A stretch of DNA of 64,000 nt, taken from NCBI GenBank assembly GCA_045589595.1, contig JAZNPK010000001.1:26861-90860 (forward strand), read 5' to 3'. Numbering within the stretch: the stretch's first letter is position 1; the number at the start of each line of letters is the position of its first letter. A program made the position numbers and the translations under genes. The notes below the pieces were generated by a model, which worked only from the letters and a program-made list of their open reading frames with translations, was not told the origin of the DNA and searched no databases. Shown in pieces: positions 1 to 8,973 of the stretch. Source of the DNA: SIG77 sp045589595. Lineage in GTDB: Bacteria; Verrucomicrobiota; Lentisphaeria; Victivallales; UBA1829.

Positions 1-1
1 T

Positions 2-2179
2 CCGGAAAATAAATCACTTCTGCCGGTTCAGCGTTTTTTCAGGATTTTTGACGTCGGACCGGATCTCGTTTCTGCCAGATTGTACTTTACTGCCCTGGGC
101 TTGTGCGCGTTCAGGATCAATGGCAGAGACGTGACGGAAGACCAGTTCCTGCCGGGCTGGACGGATTACCGTGTGGAAGTCCCCTATGTGGCGTACGACG
201 TGACCGCACTTCTTCACCCCGGAACAAACCGTCTGGATGCCGATCTGGCGGACGGCTGGTTCAACGGCTCCATCGGACGCGGCAGAAATGGCGGAAAGGA
301 TGCCTACGGACCGTACAATCTGCTGAAAGCAGAACTGCATTTGCATAAAAAAGACGGAACAAAGGATGTGATCGTTACAGACCGTTCATTCCAGTATCGC
401 AGTGAACTATGCCCCATCCGCTTCAGCGATATTTATATGGGCGAAAAGTATGATGCCACACTGGAAGATCAGGAAGAACTGCCGGTTCCCGCGATTGAAC
501 TGGAGGCTCCGGCAAAGACTGTATGGCACAGAAATGAAGCGGTCCGCGGAACTGTCATACTCAAACCGCAAACCATTACCCGAACGGCGGACGGCAGATT
601 TCTGGTGGATTTCGGGCAGATGATCGCCGGCAGGGAACGCCTCGTACTCCGGAATATGCCCCGCGGAACAGAGATCGTGATCCGGCATGCCGAAATTTTG
701 CGCGGCGGGGAGATCTATACGGAATCTCTCCGGGCGGCAGAAGCCAAAAATACATATATCTGTTCCGGAAAATGCCGGGAAGTCTGTGAAGCGCATTACA
801 CCTATTTCGGATTCCGTTATCTGGAGATCTCCGGTCTGAAAGCCCTGGAGAAAGAGCAGATCACAGCCCGGGTCCTGACCTCGATCCGGCGTCAGACCGG
901 CACTTTCCACTGTTCGGATCCCCTGATCGACCGTCTGATCGAAAATGTCCGTTGGACCGGCAGGAACAATGCCTTTGAGGTCCCGACCGATTGCCCGCAG
1001 CGCAATGAACGGCTCGGCTGGACCGGCGATGCTCAGATGTTTATGAATATTGCCACTTATCTTTATGATGGTGCCCCCTTCTACAATAAATGGTGTCAGG
1101 ACATTTTTACAGCATCGCATTGCGGAAAAGACGGCTGTTTTCCCATTATAGCGCCATACTTTGAAACGGATTTGGTGTACTCATCCATCTGGTCGGATTC
1201 CGGACTGATCGTGCCGTTGATCATGTACCGCAAGTACGGCGATAAACGCCTCCTGGAGCAGGGATATGAAAAGATGGCAAACTGGATGGAAAAACAGAAG
1301 TTGACTGCTCGTGACGACAAACCGTACATCGTTGATTCCTCACGATACGGCGATTGGCTTTATGCAGACCGGGATACGGATCACCGTTTTGTGGCAACTG
1401 CGGTATGGCACGGAATGCATCTGGTCATGGCTGAAATCGCCGGGGTGACAGGACGCAGTGCGTCGGACGTCCAATACTGGCGGGATCAGGCGGAAAAGAT
1501 CCGCAGCGCCTTTCTGCAGGAATTTTTCGATGCGGAAGAGGGACTCCGTGAAAAAACGCAGACCGCAGCCGTCCTTGCTCTGGAATATCAACTGGTTCGG
1601 GAAGGGGAGAACGCCTGCGCTCAAACTGTGGATTTTCTCCTTGATGATATCCGCAATACACAAAAAATGCATATCACCACCGGGCTCGCAGGGATTGCTC
1701 ATATTCTGCGCGTATTGGAAAAGACCGGAAACGGCGAACTGATTTATGATCTGCTTCAGCAAAAGACCTGTCCATCCTGGCTTTATCAGGTCCTCCGCGG
1801 CGGTACGACCGTATGGGAACATTGGGACAGCCTGAGACCGGACGATACTCTCTGCGATCCGGAAATGAATTCCTTCTGTCATGTGGCTCTCGGCAGCTGT
1901 ATGGATTGGCTTTTTGAAGGGATCTGCGGGATCCGGTCCGCGGGAGAGGCATTCCGGAAAATCCGGCTTTCACCGGTCTGGACAAAAAAACTGGATTTTG
2001 CAGAAGCCGCTTTTGAGTCCCCCCGCGGAACGATTGTTTCCGCCTGGAAAAATCTGCCGGATGGATCCGTGGAATGGCGGATCACCATACCGCCCAATAC
2101 GGAAGCGGAAGCCGTTCTGCCGGACGGTTCTCTCCGGACTTTGATGCCCGGGGAACATCTCCTGCGGAGCTCCTTCTGA
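2..2179 (+). CDS. Alpha-L-rhamnosidase, GH78 (5'-truncated by window edge)
   Basis: The reading frame is open from the first base of the window, so the start lies to the left; 725 residues are visible. It begins in the N-terminal beta-sandwich of bacterial GH78 rhamnosidases (a 'SARLYFTALG' strand followed by 'INGRDV'). The (alpha/alpha)6 catalytic barrel carries the family signature DCPQRNERLGWTGD at about residues 330-343, which holds the Asp/Glu/Asp residues of the active site, and GGTTVWEHWDS about 260 residues later, holding the second catalytic Glu. A C-terminal beta-sandwich ends the protein. GH78 enzymes invert the anomeric centre and release terminal alpha-L-rhamnose from glycans or plant glycosides. 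No signal peptide can be judged because the N-terminus is missing. Family assignment is firm; substrate is inferred. Confidence 0.93.
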   Translation, partial: PENKSLLPVQRFFRIFDVGPDLVSARLYFTALGLCAFRINGRDVTEDQFLPGWTDYRVEVPYVAYDVTALLHPGTNRLDADLADGWFNGSIGRGRNGGKDAYGPYNLLKAELHLHKKDGTKDVIVTDRSFQYRSELCPIRFSDIYMGEKYDATLEDQEELPVPAIELEAPAKTVWHRNEAVRGTVILKPQTITRTADGRFLVDFGQMIAGRERLVLRNMPRGTEIVIRHAEILRGGEIYTESLRAAEAKNTYICSGKCREVCEAHYTYFGFRYLEISGLKALEKEQITARVLTSIRRQTGTFHCSDPLIDRLIENVRWTGRNNAFEVPTDCPQRNERLGWTGDAQMFMNIATYLYDGAPFYNKWCQDIFTASHCGKDGCFPIIAPYFETDLVYSSIWSDSGLIVPLIMYRKYGDKRLLEQGYEKMANWMEKQKLTARDDKPYIVDSSRYGDWLYADRDTDHRFVATAVWHGMHLVMAEIAGVTGRSASDVQYWRDQAEKIRSAFLQEFFDAEEGLREKTQTAAVLALEYQLVREGENACAQTVDFLLDDIRNTQKMHITTGLAGIAHILRVLEKTGNGELIYDLLQQKTCPSWLYQVLRGGTTVWEHWDSLRPDDTLCDPEMNSFCHVALGSCMDWLFEGICGIRSAGEAFRKIRLSPVWTKKLDFAEAAFESPRGTIVSAWKNLPDGSVEWRITIPPNTEAEAVLPDGSLRTLMPGEHLLRSSF

Positions 2180-2773
2180 GGAGCCGGGAATGTAAAAAAT
2201 CCGGTCCCGGTTTCAAGTATATCTGTTGTATATTTATGCGCTGAAATAATTGCCATAGGAAAAGGCCCATTGGCAATGTCGTCCATATTTTTATTCCGGT
2301 CATCAGAAACAATGATTTGCTGAAAGCATAAACAACTCATCTTAAACGGAATAATAAAAATGGAAAGCCGTATCCGGTATGTTTGAGTCCGCTCATATTA
2401 TACCCCGTTTCCTGCATTTTTGAAACGGTGATTATTTATACTTTCTGCATATTCATAATTGACATTTGGTATTTTTTATGTAAGCGAAAAGTAAACAAAT
2501 ACCCGGCGAAAGGATTTGCGGTGCGGGTGTAATGTGTCATCGTCACAATTGTTGAAAAAGCAAAAAAAACAAAAAATTGCTGTAACCTTTCCGCATCCTG
2601 TCCGTTATCCGGTCAGAAACAGAAAACGGACCGGAAGGAGACAGTGACAGCAGACAGGTGATCTGCGGCAGGCGTTCGGGATCGGAAGGCAGTTTTTCCA
2701 CGACAAAGCACCAAAAAAAACGGTTTCCGCCAATTTTTTTTAGATTTTTTTAAATAATTATTGTCAGAAATCG
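2180..2773. other. Intergenic region between rhamnosidase and T6SS operon
   Basis: No convincing gene in about 590 bases. Just after the rhamnosidase stop there is a weak hairpin (arms near 2185 and 2203) without a clear T run. The second half is very AT-rich, with long A and T tracts at about 2560-2575 and 2735-2760 that could act as an upstream (UP) element for the T6SS promoter directly downstream. The only open frames are short antisense ones without a ribosome binding site. Confidence 0.5.
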
Positions 2774-2801
2774 TTGACAAGGAAAGAATATATGCTATTG
2801 T
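2774..2801 (+). promoter_or_regulatory. Predicted promoter of the T6SS operon
   Basis: TTGACA at 2774-2779, a 16-base spacer ending in TATGC (an extended -10 TG), and TATTGT at 2796-2801. It lies 115 bases before tssA and behind a T/A-rich tract. The same layout (TTGAMA, 16 bases ending ATATATGC, then YATWGT) occurs at 37789-37816 ahead of the glycosyltransferase, and TTGACA-16-TATTGT occurs ahead of lacI. Confidence 0.7.
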
Positions 2802-2842
2802 ACCGCTGCGACCGGAACATTTCATCTCGCTTTTCTACTGAG

Positions 2843-2858
2843 ATTTTTACCGGACAGC
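2843..2858 (+). repeat. Leader element, copy 1 (atttttaccggacagc)
   Basis: This 16-base sequence is found three times in the window: here in the untranslated leader of the T6SS operon, at 34038-34053, and at 37908-37923 in the leader of the glycosyltransferase gene. It lies 42 bases after the predicted -10 box and 57 before tssA. Identity is exact over 16 bases. Role unknown; a regulator or RNA-binding site, or a dispersed repeat, are all possible. Confidence 0.6.
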
Positions 2859-2915
2859 GATGTTAACACCGGCATATCAAACCGGACAGGCAGTAAGTAT
2901 GGGAGCAAGGTGACT

Positions 2916-3992
2916 ATGGAATGGGATTTGGAAAATATGAAACAGGTGGTTTCTGCGGAAGCCCCTGCCGGAGAAAATCAGGAGTATGACCCGCTCTACA
3001 TGGGGCTGGAAGAACTCGTTGCCGGCATTCCTGCGAGCCAGATGGGCGATTCCATCGTGGAAGGGAAGGATCCGGACTACCGCAAATTGCAGAAGAATGT
3101 TCTCGCGCTCTGGGAAACCACACGGGATCTGCGTCTGGCAGTCTATCTCGCAGTTTCGGGGGTGGCGCTTGACGGTCTGAAGGGATTTGCCGATGCGTTG
3201 GAACTGATCCATTCCCTGATCGAAAATCTGTGGACGGAGTTTTATCCGCAGCTGGATCCGGATGACGACAACGATCCGCTGGAACGGCTGAATATTCTGG
3301 GGATGATCTCACCGCCGCCCGGCGCATTTGATGATCCGGTGAATTTTCTCAATCTCTTCCGCAATGTGCGGCTTTCGCCTGTGGGCGCGGCATACACGCT
3401 GCGGGATCTGATGCTGGCGGAAGGTGAACTGGAAAGCAGTGATGAAACGCCGGATCTGAGTCTGCTCAATGCGGAAATGGCAGGCGTTCCGGTATCCGTG
3501 ATGCTGGAACAGGGCGAGTTGGTGAACCGCATTGCGGATCTTCTCCAGCAGATCGGCAATGAGTTTGAAAGCAAATCCGGCGGATATTCTGTTTCTTTTG
3601 CGACGCTGAACAACGAACTGAAGCGTCTGCAGCACTTTTACAGCAAATACAGTTCCCGTCAGGAACTTGAAGAAAATAAAACTGCGGTTGAAACTGCAGT
3701 TGAAACGGTTGGAGCGGTTGGAACGGTCCAGGCTCCTGCCACTGGTTTTGCGGATATCCAATCGGTGAAAGCCCGCAACCGTTCTGAAGCGCTGCTGCTG
3801 CTGCGCAAAGGCTGCGAGTATTTTCAAACTGCCGAACCCACAAGCCCCGTCCCGTTCCTTGTCAACCGGGCTTTACGGATGGCGGAAATGAATTTTATGG
3901 ATCTTTTGAGCGAGATCGCACCGGATTCCGTTGACCGCGGCCGGGACATTCTCGGTATCAGGAGAAGCGATGAGAGTGAAGACAACTATTGA
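2916..3992 (+). CDS. tssA: TssA-like T6SS baseplate/sheath cap protein
   Basis: First gene of the T6SS operon, 358 residues from ATG 2916 (a GTG at 2910 in the same frame is an alternative; GGGAG at 2901-2905 is better spaced for the ATG). The N-terminal part has the ImpA_N-type signature of the TssA family: 'DYRKLQKNVLALWETTRDLRLAV' style helices near residues 45-70, then 'LIENLWTEFYPQLDPDDDNDP' near residues 100-120. A low-complexity linker of Thr/Val/Glu-Ala repeats at about residues 250-270 separates it from a C-terminal helical domain. TssA proteins organise baseplate assembly and sheath polymerisation in the cytoplasm. Position next to tssB/tssC agrees. Which TssA subclass is not clear, since the C-terminal domain defines it. 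Confidence 0.9.
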   Translation: MEWDLENMKQVVSAEAPAGENQEYDPLYMGLEELVAGIPASQMGDSIVEGKDPDYRKLQKNVLALWETTRDLRLAVYLAVSGVALDGLKGFADALELIHSLIENLWTEFYPQLDPDDDNDPLERLNILGMISPPPGAFDDPVNFLNLFRNVRLSPVGAAYTLRDLMLAEGELESSDETPDLSLLNAEMAGVPVSVMLEQGELVNRIADLLQQIGNEFESKSGGYSVSFATLNNELKRLQHFYSKYSSRQELEENKTAVETAVETVGAVGTVQAPATGFADIQSVKARNRSEALLLLRKGCEYFQTAEPTSPVPFLVNRALRMAEMNFMDLLSEIAPDSVDRGRDILGIRRSDESEDNY

Positions 3993-4039
3993 AATTTTGA
4001 AACCTTAAAAACAAACGGACTAACAACAGGAGGTCAGCA

Positions 4040-4558
4040 ATGGCAAGTAAAGGTGGTCAAAAATTTATCGGCAAAAACCGAGCCCCTCGTGTTCAGGTGG
4101 AATACGATGTGGAACTGTACGGTGCAGAAAAGAAAGTGAATCTGCCTTTTGTGACCGGCGTCATTTCCGATCTGTCCGGGAATCCGGAAGAACCCCTTCC
4201 GAAACTGGAAGACAGAAAATTTCTGGAAATCGACAGTGACAACTTTGATGAACGGCTGAAAAGCATGAAGCCGCGTGTCACGATGCAGGTCCCGAATGTG
4301 ATTTCCGGCGAAGGAAACATTGCAGTGGATCTGACATTTGAAAGCATGGATGACTTTTCACCGGCAGCAGTTGCGGCAAAAGTTGACGGCTTGAAAGAGC
4401 TGCTGAACGCCCGTCAGGAACTTGCCAATCTGTTGAGTTACATGGATGGCAAATCCGGAGCGGAAGAACTGCTGAACAAGATCCTTGAAGATCCTGCGCT
4501 GTTGAAGGCTCTCTCCCGGAAGGCAAACGAAGAAAAAGCTGAAAGTAAGGGTGAATGA
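4040..4558 (+). CDS. tssB: T6SS contractile sheath small subunit TssB
   Basis: 172 residues, with a perfect AGGAGG ribosome site just ahead of ATG 4040. The sequence is a standard TssB/VipA/ImpB: 'RVQVEYDVELYGAEKKVNLPFVTGV' at about residues 18-42, 'KLEDRKFLEID' near 55-65 and 'PRVTMQVPNVI' near 79-90. TssB pairs with TssC to form the tail sheath that contracts in the cytoplasm and pushes the Hcp tube outwards. It overlaps the start region of tssC by a few bases, as is usual for this pair. Usual family length. Confidence 0.97.
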   Translation: MASKGGQKFIGKNRAPRVQVEYDVELYGAEKKVNLPFVTGVISDLSGNPEEPLPKLEDRKFLEIDSDNFDERLKSMKPRVTMQVPNVISGEGNIAVDLTFESMDDFSPAAVAAKVDGLKELLNARQELANLLSYMDGKSGAEELLNKILEDPALLKALSRKANEEKAESKGE

Positions 4559-4560
4559 TC

Positions 4561-6045
4561 ATGGCTGAAGAATTGAAAGCACAGGCATTGAATGCCGAAA
4601 CTGTTGAGATGTCCGATTTTGAGAAGCTCCTCAATCAGGAGTTCAAACCCAAATCTGATGAAGCGAACATGGCGGTCCAGAGCGCGGTCAAGACGCTGGT
4701 GAATCAGGCATTGGAAAATGCCGCCCTGGTTTCTGACAACTCGATCAAGACCATTGAAGGGATCATTGCGGAACTGGACAAGAAACTTTCCGATCAGGTC
4801 AATCAGATCATTCATCACGAAAACTTCCAGAATCTGGAAAGTGCGTGGCGCGGCTTGAGCTATCTGGTCAACAACACCCAGACCAGCGAATCCATGAAGA
4901 TCCGCGTGCTGAACGTTTCCAAGAAAGATCTTGCCAAGAGCCTGAAGAAATTCAAAGGCACGGCTTGGGATCAGAGTCCCCTCTTCAAGAAACTTTACGA
5001 AGACGAATACGGCACTGCCGGCGGCGAACCCTACGGCTGCCTGATCGGCGACTACTACTTCAATCACACAGCGCCGGATCTGGAAATGCTCAAAGGTATT
5101 GCCCAGATCGCAGCGGCATCCCACATGCCCTTCATCTCGGCGGCAGATCCCTCCATCATGAACTTTGATTCCTGGCAGGAACTTTCCAATCCCAGAGATC
5201 TGACCAAGATCTTCGGGACGCCGGAATATGCAGCATGGCGCAGTTTCCGTGAATCTGAAGACAGCCGTTATGTGGCATTGACCATGCCCAAAGTGCTGAG
5301 CCGTGTTCCCTATGGCGCCAACACCAATCCGGTGGAAGAATTTGCGTTTGAAGAAGAGACCGGTTCCGGCAACAGCAGCAAATACAACTGGATGAATGCC
5401 GCTTATGCCATGGGGGCAAACATTAACCGTTCCTTCACGGAATACGGCTGGTGCGCACGGATCCGCGGTCTGGAATCCGGCGGCGTTGTTGAAGGTCTGC
5501 CCACGCATACTTTCCCCACCGATGACGGCGGCGTTGCCATGAAATGCCCCACCGAAATCGCCATTACCGACCGGCGTGAAGCGGAACTTTCCAAGAACGG
5601 TTTCCTGCCGCTCTGCTACTGGAAAAATACCGATTACGCTGTGTTCCTCGGCGGTCAGACGGTGAATAAGCCCCAGGAATACGACAATCCGGATGCAACG
5701 GCAAACGCCAATCTGTCGGCAAAACTGCCCTACATTTTTGCCACCAGCCGTTTTGCGCACTACCTCAAATGCATCGTCCGTGACAAAGTCGGTTCTTTCA
5801 AGGAATGTGCCGATATGCAGCGTTGGCTGAGTGACTGGGTCGCCAACTATGTGACCAGTGACCCCAATGCCTCTGAAGAGGTCAAAGCAAAATATCCTCT
5901 GGCGGAAGCGAAAGTGGAAGTCGAGCCGGTGGAAGGACAGCCGGGTTACTACAATGCCCGTTTCTATCTGCGTCCCCACTATCAGCTGGAAGGTTTGACC
6001 ACCAGTCTGCGTCTGGTGACAAAAGTTCCCAGCGGTGCAAAATAA
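4561..6045 (+). CDS. tssC: T6SS contractile sheath large subunit TssC
   Basis: 494 residues from ATG 4561; ATG 4555 in the same frame overlaps the tssB stop and is less well placed after the GGGTGA at about 4549-4554. It matches TssC/VipB/ImpC throughout: 'ESAWRGLSYLV' near residue 95, 'GLIGDYYFNH'-like segment near 160, 'WRSFRESEDSRYVALTMPKVLSRVPYG' around 225-250, 'CARIRGLESGGVVEGLPTH' around 300-320, and 'FATSRFAHYLKCIVRDKVGSF' around 395-415. Sheath protomer together with TssB; its C-terminus is recycled by ClpV, which is encoded in the same operon. Confidence 0.97.
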   Translation: MAEELKAQALNAETVEMSDFEKLLNQEFKPKSDEANMAVQSAVKTLVNQALENAALVSDNSIKTIEGIIAELDKKLSDQVNQIIHHENFQNLESAWRGLSYLVNNTQTSESMKIRVLNVSKKDLAKSLKKFKGTAWDQSPLFKKLYEDEYGTAGGEPYGCLIGDYYFNHTAPDLEMLKGIAQIAAASHMPFISAADPSIMNFDSWQELSNPRDLTKIFGTPEYAAWRSFRESEDSRYVALTMPKVLSRVPYGANTNPVEEFAFEEETGSGNSSKYNWMNAAYAMGANINRSFTEYGWCARIRGLESGGVVEGLPTHTFPTDDGGVAMKCPTEIAITDRREAELSKNGFLPLCYWKNTDYAVFLGGQTVNKPQEYDNPDATANANLSAKLPYIFATSRFAHYLKCIVRDKVGSFKECADMQRWLSDWVANYVTSDPNASEEVKAKYPLAEAKVEVEPVEGQPGYYNARFYLRPHYQLEGLTTSLRLVTKVPSGAK

Positions 6046-6097
6046 TCATCCTTGAACTCGAACAGCAACAAACGAAACAACAACAGGAGAAAACATT

Positions 6098-6589
6098 ATG
6101 GCAAGCGATTTCTTTGTGAAGATTGACGGTATCGACGGTCAGAGCAATGACAAAAGTCACAGCAAATGGATCGAAGTTCTGCGCTTCGGTCACGGCAGCG
6201 TTCAGAATGTGACGCTCGCCCGCGGCGCGGATGTTGCGGGACGCGGTCAGTTCACGCCCTTCGTTTTTGAACACATCGTTGACAAAGCGACCCCGAAACT
6301 GCAGCAGTTCTGCATGAACGGACAGAAGATTTCCAAGGTTGAATTCCATGCCTGCCGTGCGATCGCCGGCGCCCAGGTCCCGGTCTACGAGATCAAGCTG
6401 GAAAATGTGAAAGTCGCCAAGGCGGAAGTCAAAGTGCAGATCCTGGATGATGGTACCGGTACCGGTGAAGCTGTGGAAACAGTTGAACTCGTAGCTGGTA
6501 AGATCACCTGGAAAGTGACCCCGATCAAGCCGGACAACACCAAAGACGGTGCGATCGAAGCGTCTTTTGACCAGATCAGCAATTCCTGA
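6098..6589 (+). CDS. hcp: T6SS inner tube protein Hcp
   Basis: 163 residues, AGGAG ribosome site 10 bases before ATG 6098. Typical Hcp1-type start 'DFFVKIDGIDGQSNDKSH' followed by 'IEVLRFGHGSVQNVT'; a beta-barrel protein of family length. Hcp hexamers stack into the tube that is expelled, and also serve as a marker and effector chaperone of T6SS. The gene is separated from tssE by an intrinsic terminator, which would make tssA-hcp transcripts more abundant than the rest, consistent with the large amounts of Hcp needed. No C-terminal effector fusion is present. Confidence 0.97.
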   Translation: MASDFFVKIDGIDGQSNDKSHSKWIEVLRFGHGSVQNVTLARGADVAGRGQFTPFVFEHIVDKATPKLQQFCMNGQKISKVEFHACRAIAGAQVPVYEIKLENVKVAKAEVKVQILDDGTGTGEAVETVELVAGKITWKVTPIKPDNTKDGAIEASFDQISNS

Positions 6590-6608
6590 TTTTTGAAACA
6601 GCGGAAAG

Positions 6609-6636
6609 CTCCCCTGCTTCGTGCGGGGGAGTTTTT
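6609..6636 (+). terminator. Terminator/attenuator between hcp and tssE
   Basis: CTCCCCTGC at 6609-6617 pairs with GCGGGGGAG at 6623-6631 (one G-T wobble, five-base loop), followed by five T residues at 6632-6636. It sits inside the operon, and no new promoter is obvious before tssE, so partial read-through is the likely mode. Confidence 0.8.
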
Positions 6637-6652
6637 CCGGAGGATTTGATTT

Positions 6653-7183
6653 ATGCCAGTAAACAGTAATGCATCCAGGATCCGCTCCGGCGAGATTTTT
6701 ATGCCCTGTTTGTTAGGCAGACTGACAGATCAGAATCCGGAACAGAAAACTGAAAATTTCACACGGGGAATATCACTGAAGCAGCTCAAGCAGAATATTC
6801 TCTGGAACATTGAACTGATCCTGAACTCCCGTTCACATCCGTCTTCCGATGTATGGGGAAATGATCCGGCTGTAACTGATTCCGTTCTCGGAATGGGGTT
6901 GCCGGATTTTTGCGGTTCTTCCCACAGTGCGGCGGCGCGGGAAAAACTCCGGGAGGAGATCATACATCAGTTGAGTGTTTTTGAGCCCCGTCTGGAAAAA
7001 GAGACCCTTGAGGTCAATTATGTCAACGGCAATGATGAAAAGAGCAATCATTCCGTTCTTGAGCTGGAAATATCGGCTTGGATATCGGTGGAACCTTTGC
7101 GGGAAGAACTTGTTTTCCGGTCCAGACTGGATCTGGAAAGCGGTACGGCAACCATTAACAATGCGGATGAGCATTACTTATGA
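6653..7183 (+). CDS. tssE: T6SS baseplate protein TssE (gp25-like)
   Basis: 176 residues; GGAGG at about 6639-6643 precedes ATG 6653. Central region 'LKQNILWNIELILNSR' followed by 'VTDSVLGMGLPDFCG' and 'LREEIIHQLSVFEPRLEKETLEV' is the gp25/GPW pattern of TssE (start of a conserved helix, the 'S(V/I)LNYGLPD' loop, then 'I...FEPRL'). TssE is a wedge component of the baseplate that starts sheath assembly. The protein is slightly longer than average at the N-terminus (about 35 residues before the first conserved helix). Its stop overlaps the start of tssF. Confidence 0.93.
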   Translation: MPVNSNASRIRSGEIFMPCLLGRLTDQNPEQKTENFTRGISLKQLKQNILWNIELILNSRSHPSSDVWGNDPAVTDSVLGMGLPDFCGSSHSAAAREKLREEIIHQLSVFEPRLEKETLEVNYVNGNDEKSNHSVLELEISAWISVEPLREELVFRSRLDLESGTATINNADEHYL

Positions 7184-8973
7184 ACTTTTTGGAATATTAC
7201 CGGAACAATTTAGCGTATATCCGCAGTCTGGGTGCTGAGTTTGCCGCAGAATTTCCCAAGATCGCCAGCCGCCTGGAACTTTCCGCCATGGAATGTCAGG
7301 ATCCGTATGTGGAAAGGCTGCTGGAAGGGACCGCATTTCTTGCCGCCAGAGTGGAGGAAAAACTGGAAAGCGGTTTCCCCCGTCTGCTGGAATCGGTATT
7401 GAGTGCAGTTGCTCCGCTGGCATTGTATCCGGTGCCGTCTTACACCATTCTTGATCTTGAACCTGATTTTACGGATGAACGGTTGAAGAATGGCATCACC
7501 ATCCAACCCGGTGATGAATTTCATTGCAAGTTGAACAATATTCAGACGCCGTGCCGTTTTTCGGCAATGGGCAGTAAAAAACTTTATCCGTTGACGCTGA
7601 CAGAGGCGTCTTATGTGACTGCGGGGCTGGAAGAATATGCGCTGCCCGGGAAAAACATCAAGTCTGCTCTGGCGTTGAAACTGGATTATCACGGTACGGT
7701 CAATCCCGATATGTCCGGCGGGGACAATGATTTGTCGATCTTTCTCAATCTGACCGACGGGGAAGCCTCGCTGCTGCAGGAATTGATGCTTGCCGATCTG
7801 CAGGGGATCTATCTGAAAAAAGAGGACAAATTTGTTAAAGCACCCGGGGATATGTGTCTTTCCATTCCCCATTTTCAGGAACCGCATATCAATTCACTCA
7901 AGGCAAATACCGGATTGCGCAAACTTCAGCATTATCTGACATATCCGGCTCTCTATAAATTTATCTCGTTGAGCTGCAGCGGCGAACTGTTCCGATCCGT
8001 GAAAGACGGAAAGATCGAAATCGTTTTTGCCTTCAGCCGCCGGGAAAGCAATTTCATCAACGCGTTGAGCCGCGACAATTTCAAACTTTGGGCGCTTCCG
8101 GCTGTGAATCTTTTCCGGAAGACAAGCGGCAGAAGTGATTTTCACGGACAGTTTGAACAGCAGGTCGTTCCGGAGCGGACGGCTCCCCTTGACTATGAAG
8201 TATTCAGGATCGTATCGGCGAAAGCCTTTGATGACCGGAATCAGGAGATCGTGAATTATCTGCCCTGTTATGATCCCGGCTGCACACCGGAAGACGGTGT
8301 ATTCATTCAGCACCGCCGTCCCAGAATACTGAATGCACAGCGTACGGTCCGCACATCTTATCCGGGTTCAGAGGTGTTTATCTCTTTTGCCGGAAAAAAA
8401 CACGGGGAAAAATGGGAAAACATCCGGCAGTTTCAGGCGGAAACGCTCTGTACCAACCGGGATCTGCCGTTGTTGCTGCGGATGTCGGATCCCATACAGT
8501 CCTTCAGTGTTTCCGGGATCAGGAAAGTTTCTTTTCTGACGCCGCCGGGTCCGCCGGGCAACGCACTTTGCGGACAGGGCAACCGTGAAGATTGGGCGCG
8601 TATCGGGTATCTGGCATTGAATTTTTCCAGTCTGTTGTGGAACGACGGCAATATTCCGCTGGAAATGCTCAAAGAACTGATCGCGGCATACAGCAACCGT
8701 CCGGAAGAAGAAACGGTCCGGCTGCTTGACGGGATGATTTCGCTTCATTCCGCCCCGAAGCAGTTCCGTTTCATCAACAGGGGCAGTGTTTTTTATGAAA
8801 GCGGCTGGCATTGTGAGATCACGTTCCGTGAAGAAGCGTATGCCGGATTCGGTGTTTTTACATTCGGCTGGGTCCTGAAAGAACTGCTCATGAGTTATAC
8901 GCCGCTGAACAGTTGTATGGAACTGGTTATGCACACGGATAAAAAACGGGAGGTCATCGTATGGAAGGCATAA
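7180..8973 (+). CDS. tssF: T6SS baseplate protein TssF
   Basis: 597 residues; starts 4 bases before the end of tssE. The N-terminus 'NFLEYYRNNLAYIRSLGAEFAAEFPKIA' and the following 'DPYVERLLEGTAFLAARVEEKL' are diagnostic of TssF/ImpG/VasA. TssF forms the wedge of the baseplate with TssG, TssE and TssK. Length is close to the family's usual 580-620. It overlaps tssG by 13 bases, pointing to coupled translation. Confidence 0.96.
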   Translation: MNFLEYYRNNLAYIRSLGAEFAAEFPKIASRLELSAMECQDPYVERLLEGTAFLAARVEEKLESGFPRLLESVLSAVAPLALYPVPSYTILDLEPDFTDERLKNGITIQPGDEFHCKLNNIQTPCRFSAMGSKKLYPLTLTEASYVTAGLEEYALPGKNIKSALALKLDYHGTVNPDMSGGDNDLSIFLNLTDGEASLLQELMLADLQGIYLKKEDKFVKAPGDMCLSIPHFQEPHINSLKANTGLRKLQHYLTYPALYKFISLSCSGELFRSVKDGKIEIVFAFSRRESNFINALSRDNFKLWALPAVNLFRKTSGRSDFHGQFEQQVVPERTAPLDYEVFRIVSAKAFDDRNQEIVNYLPCYDPGCTPEDGVFIQHRRPRILNAQRTVRTSYPGSEVFISFAGKKHGEKWENIRQFQAETLCTNRDLPLLLRMSDPIQSFSVSGIRKVSFLTPPGPPGNALCGQGNREDWARIGYLALNFSSLLWNDGNIPLEMLKELIAAYSNRPEEETVRLLDGMISLHSAPKQFRFINRGSVFYESGWHCEITFREEAYAGFGVFTFGWVLKELLMSYTPLNSCMELVMHTDKKREVIVWKA

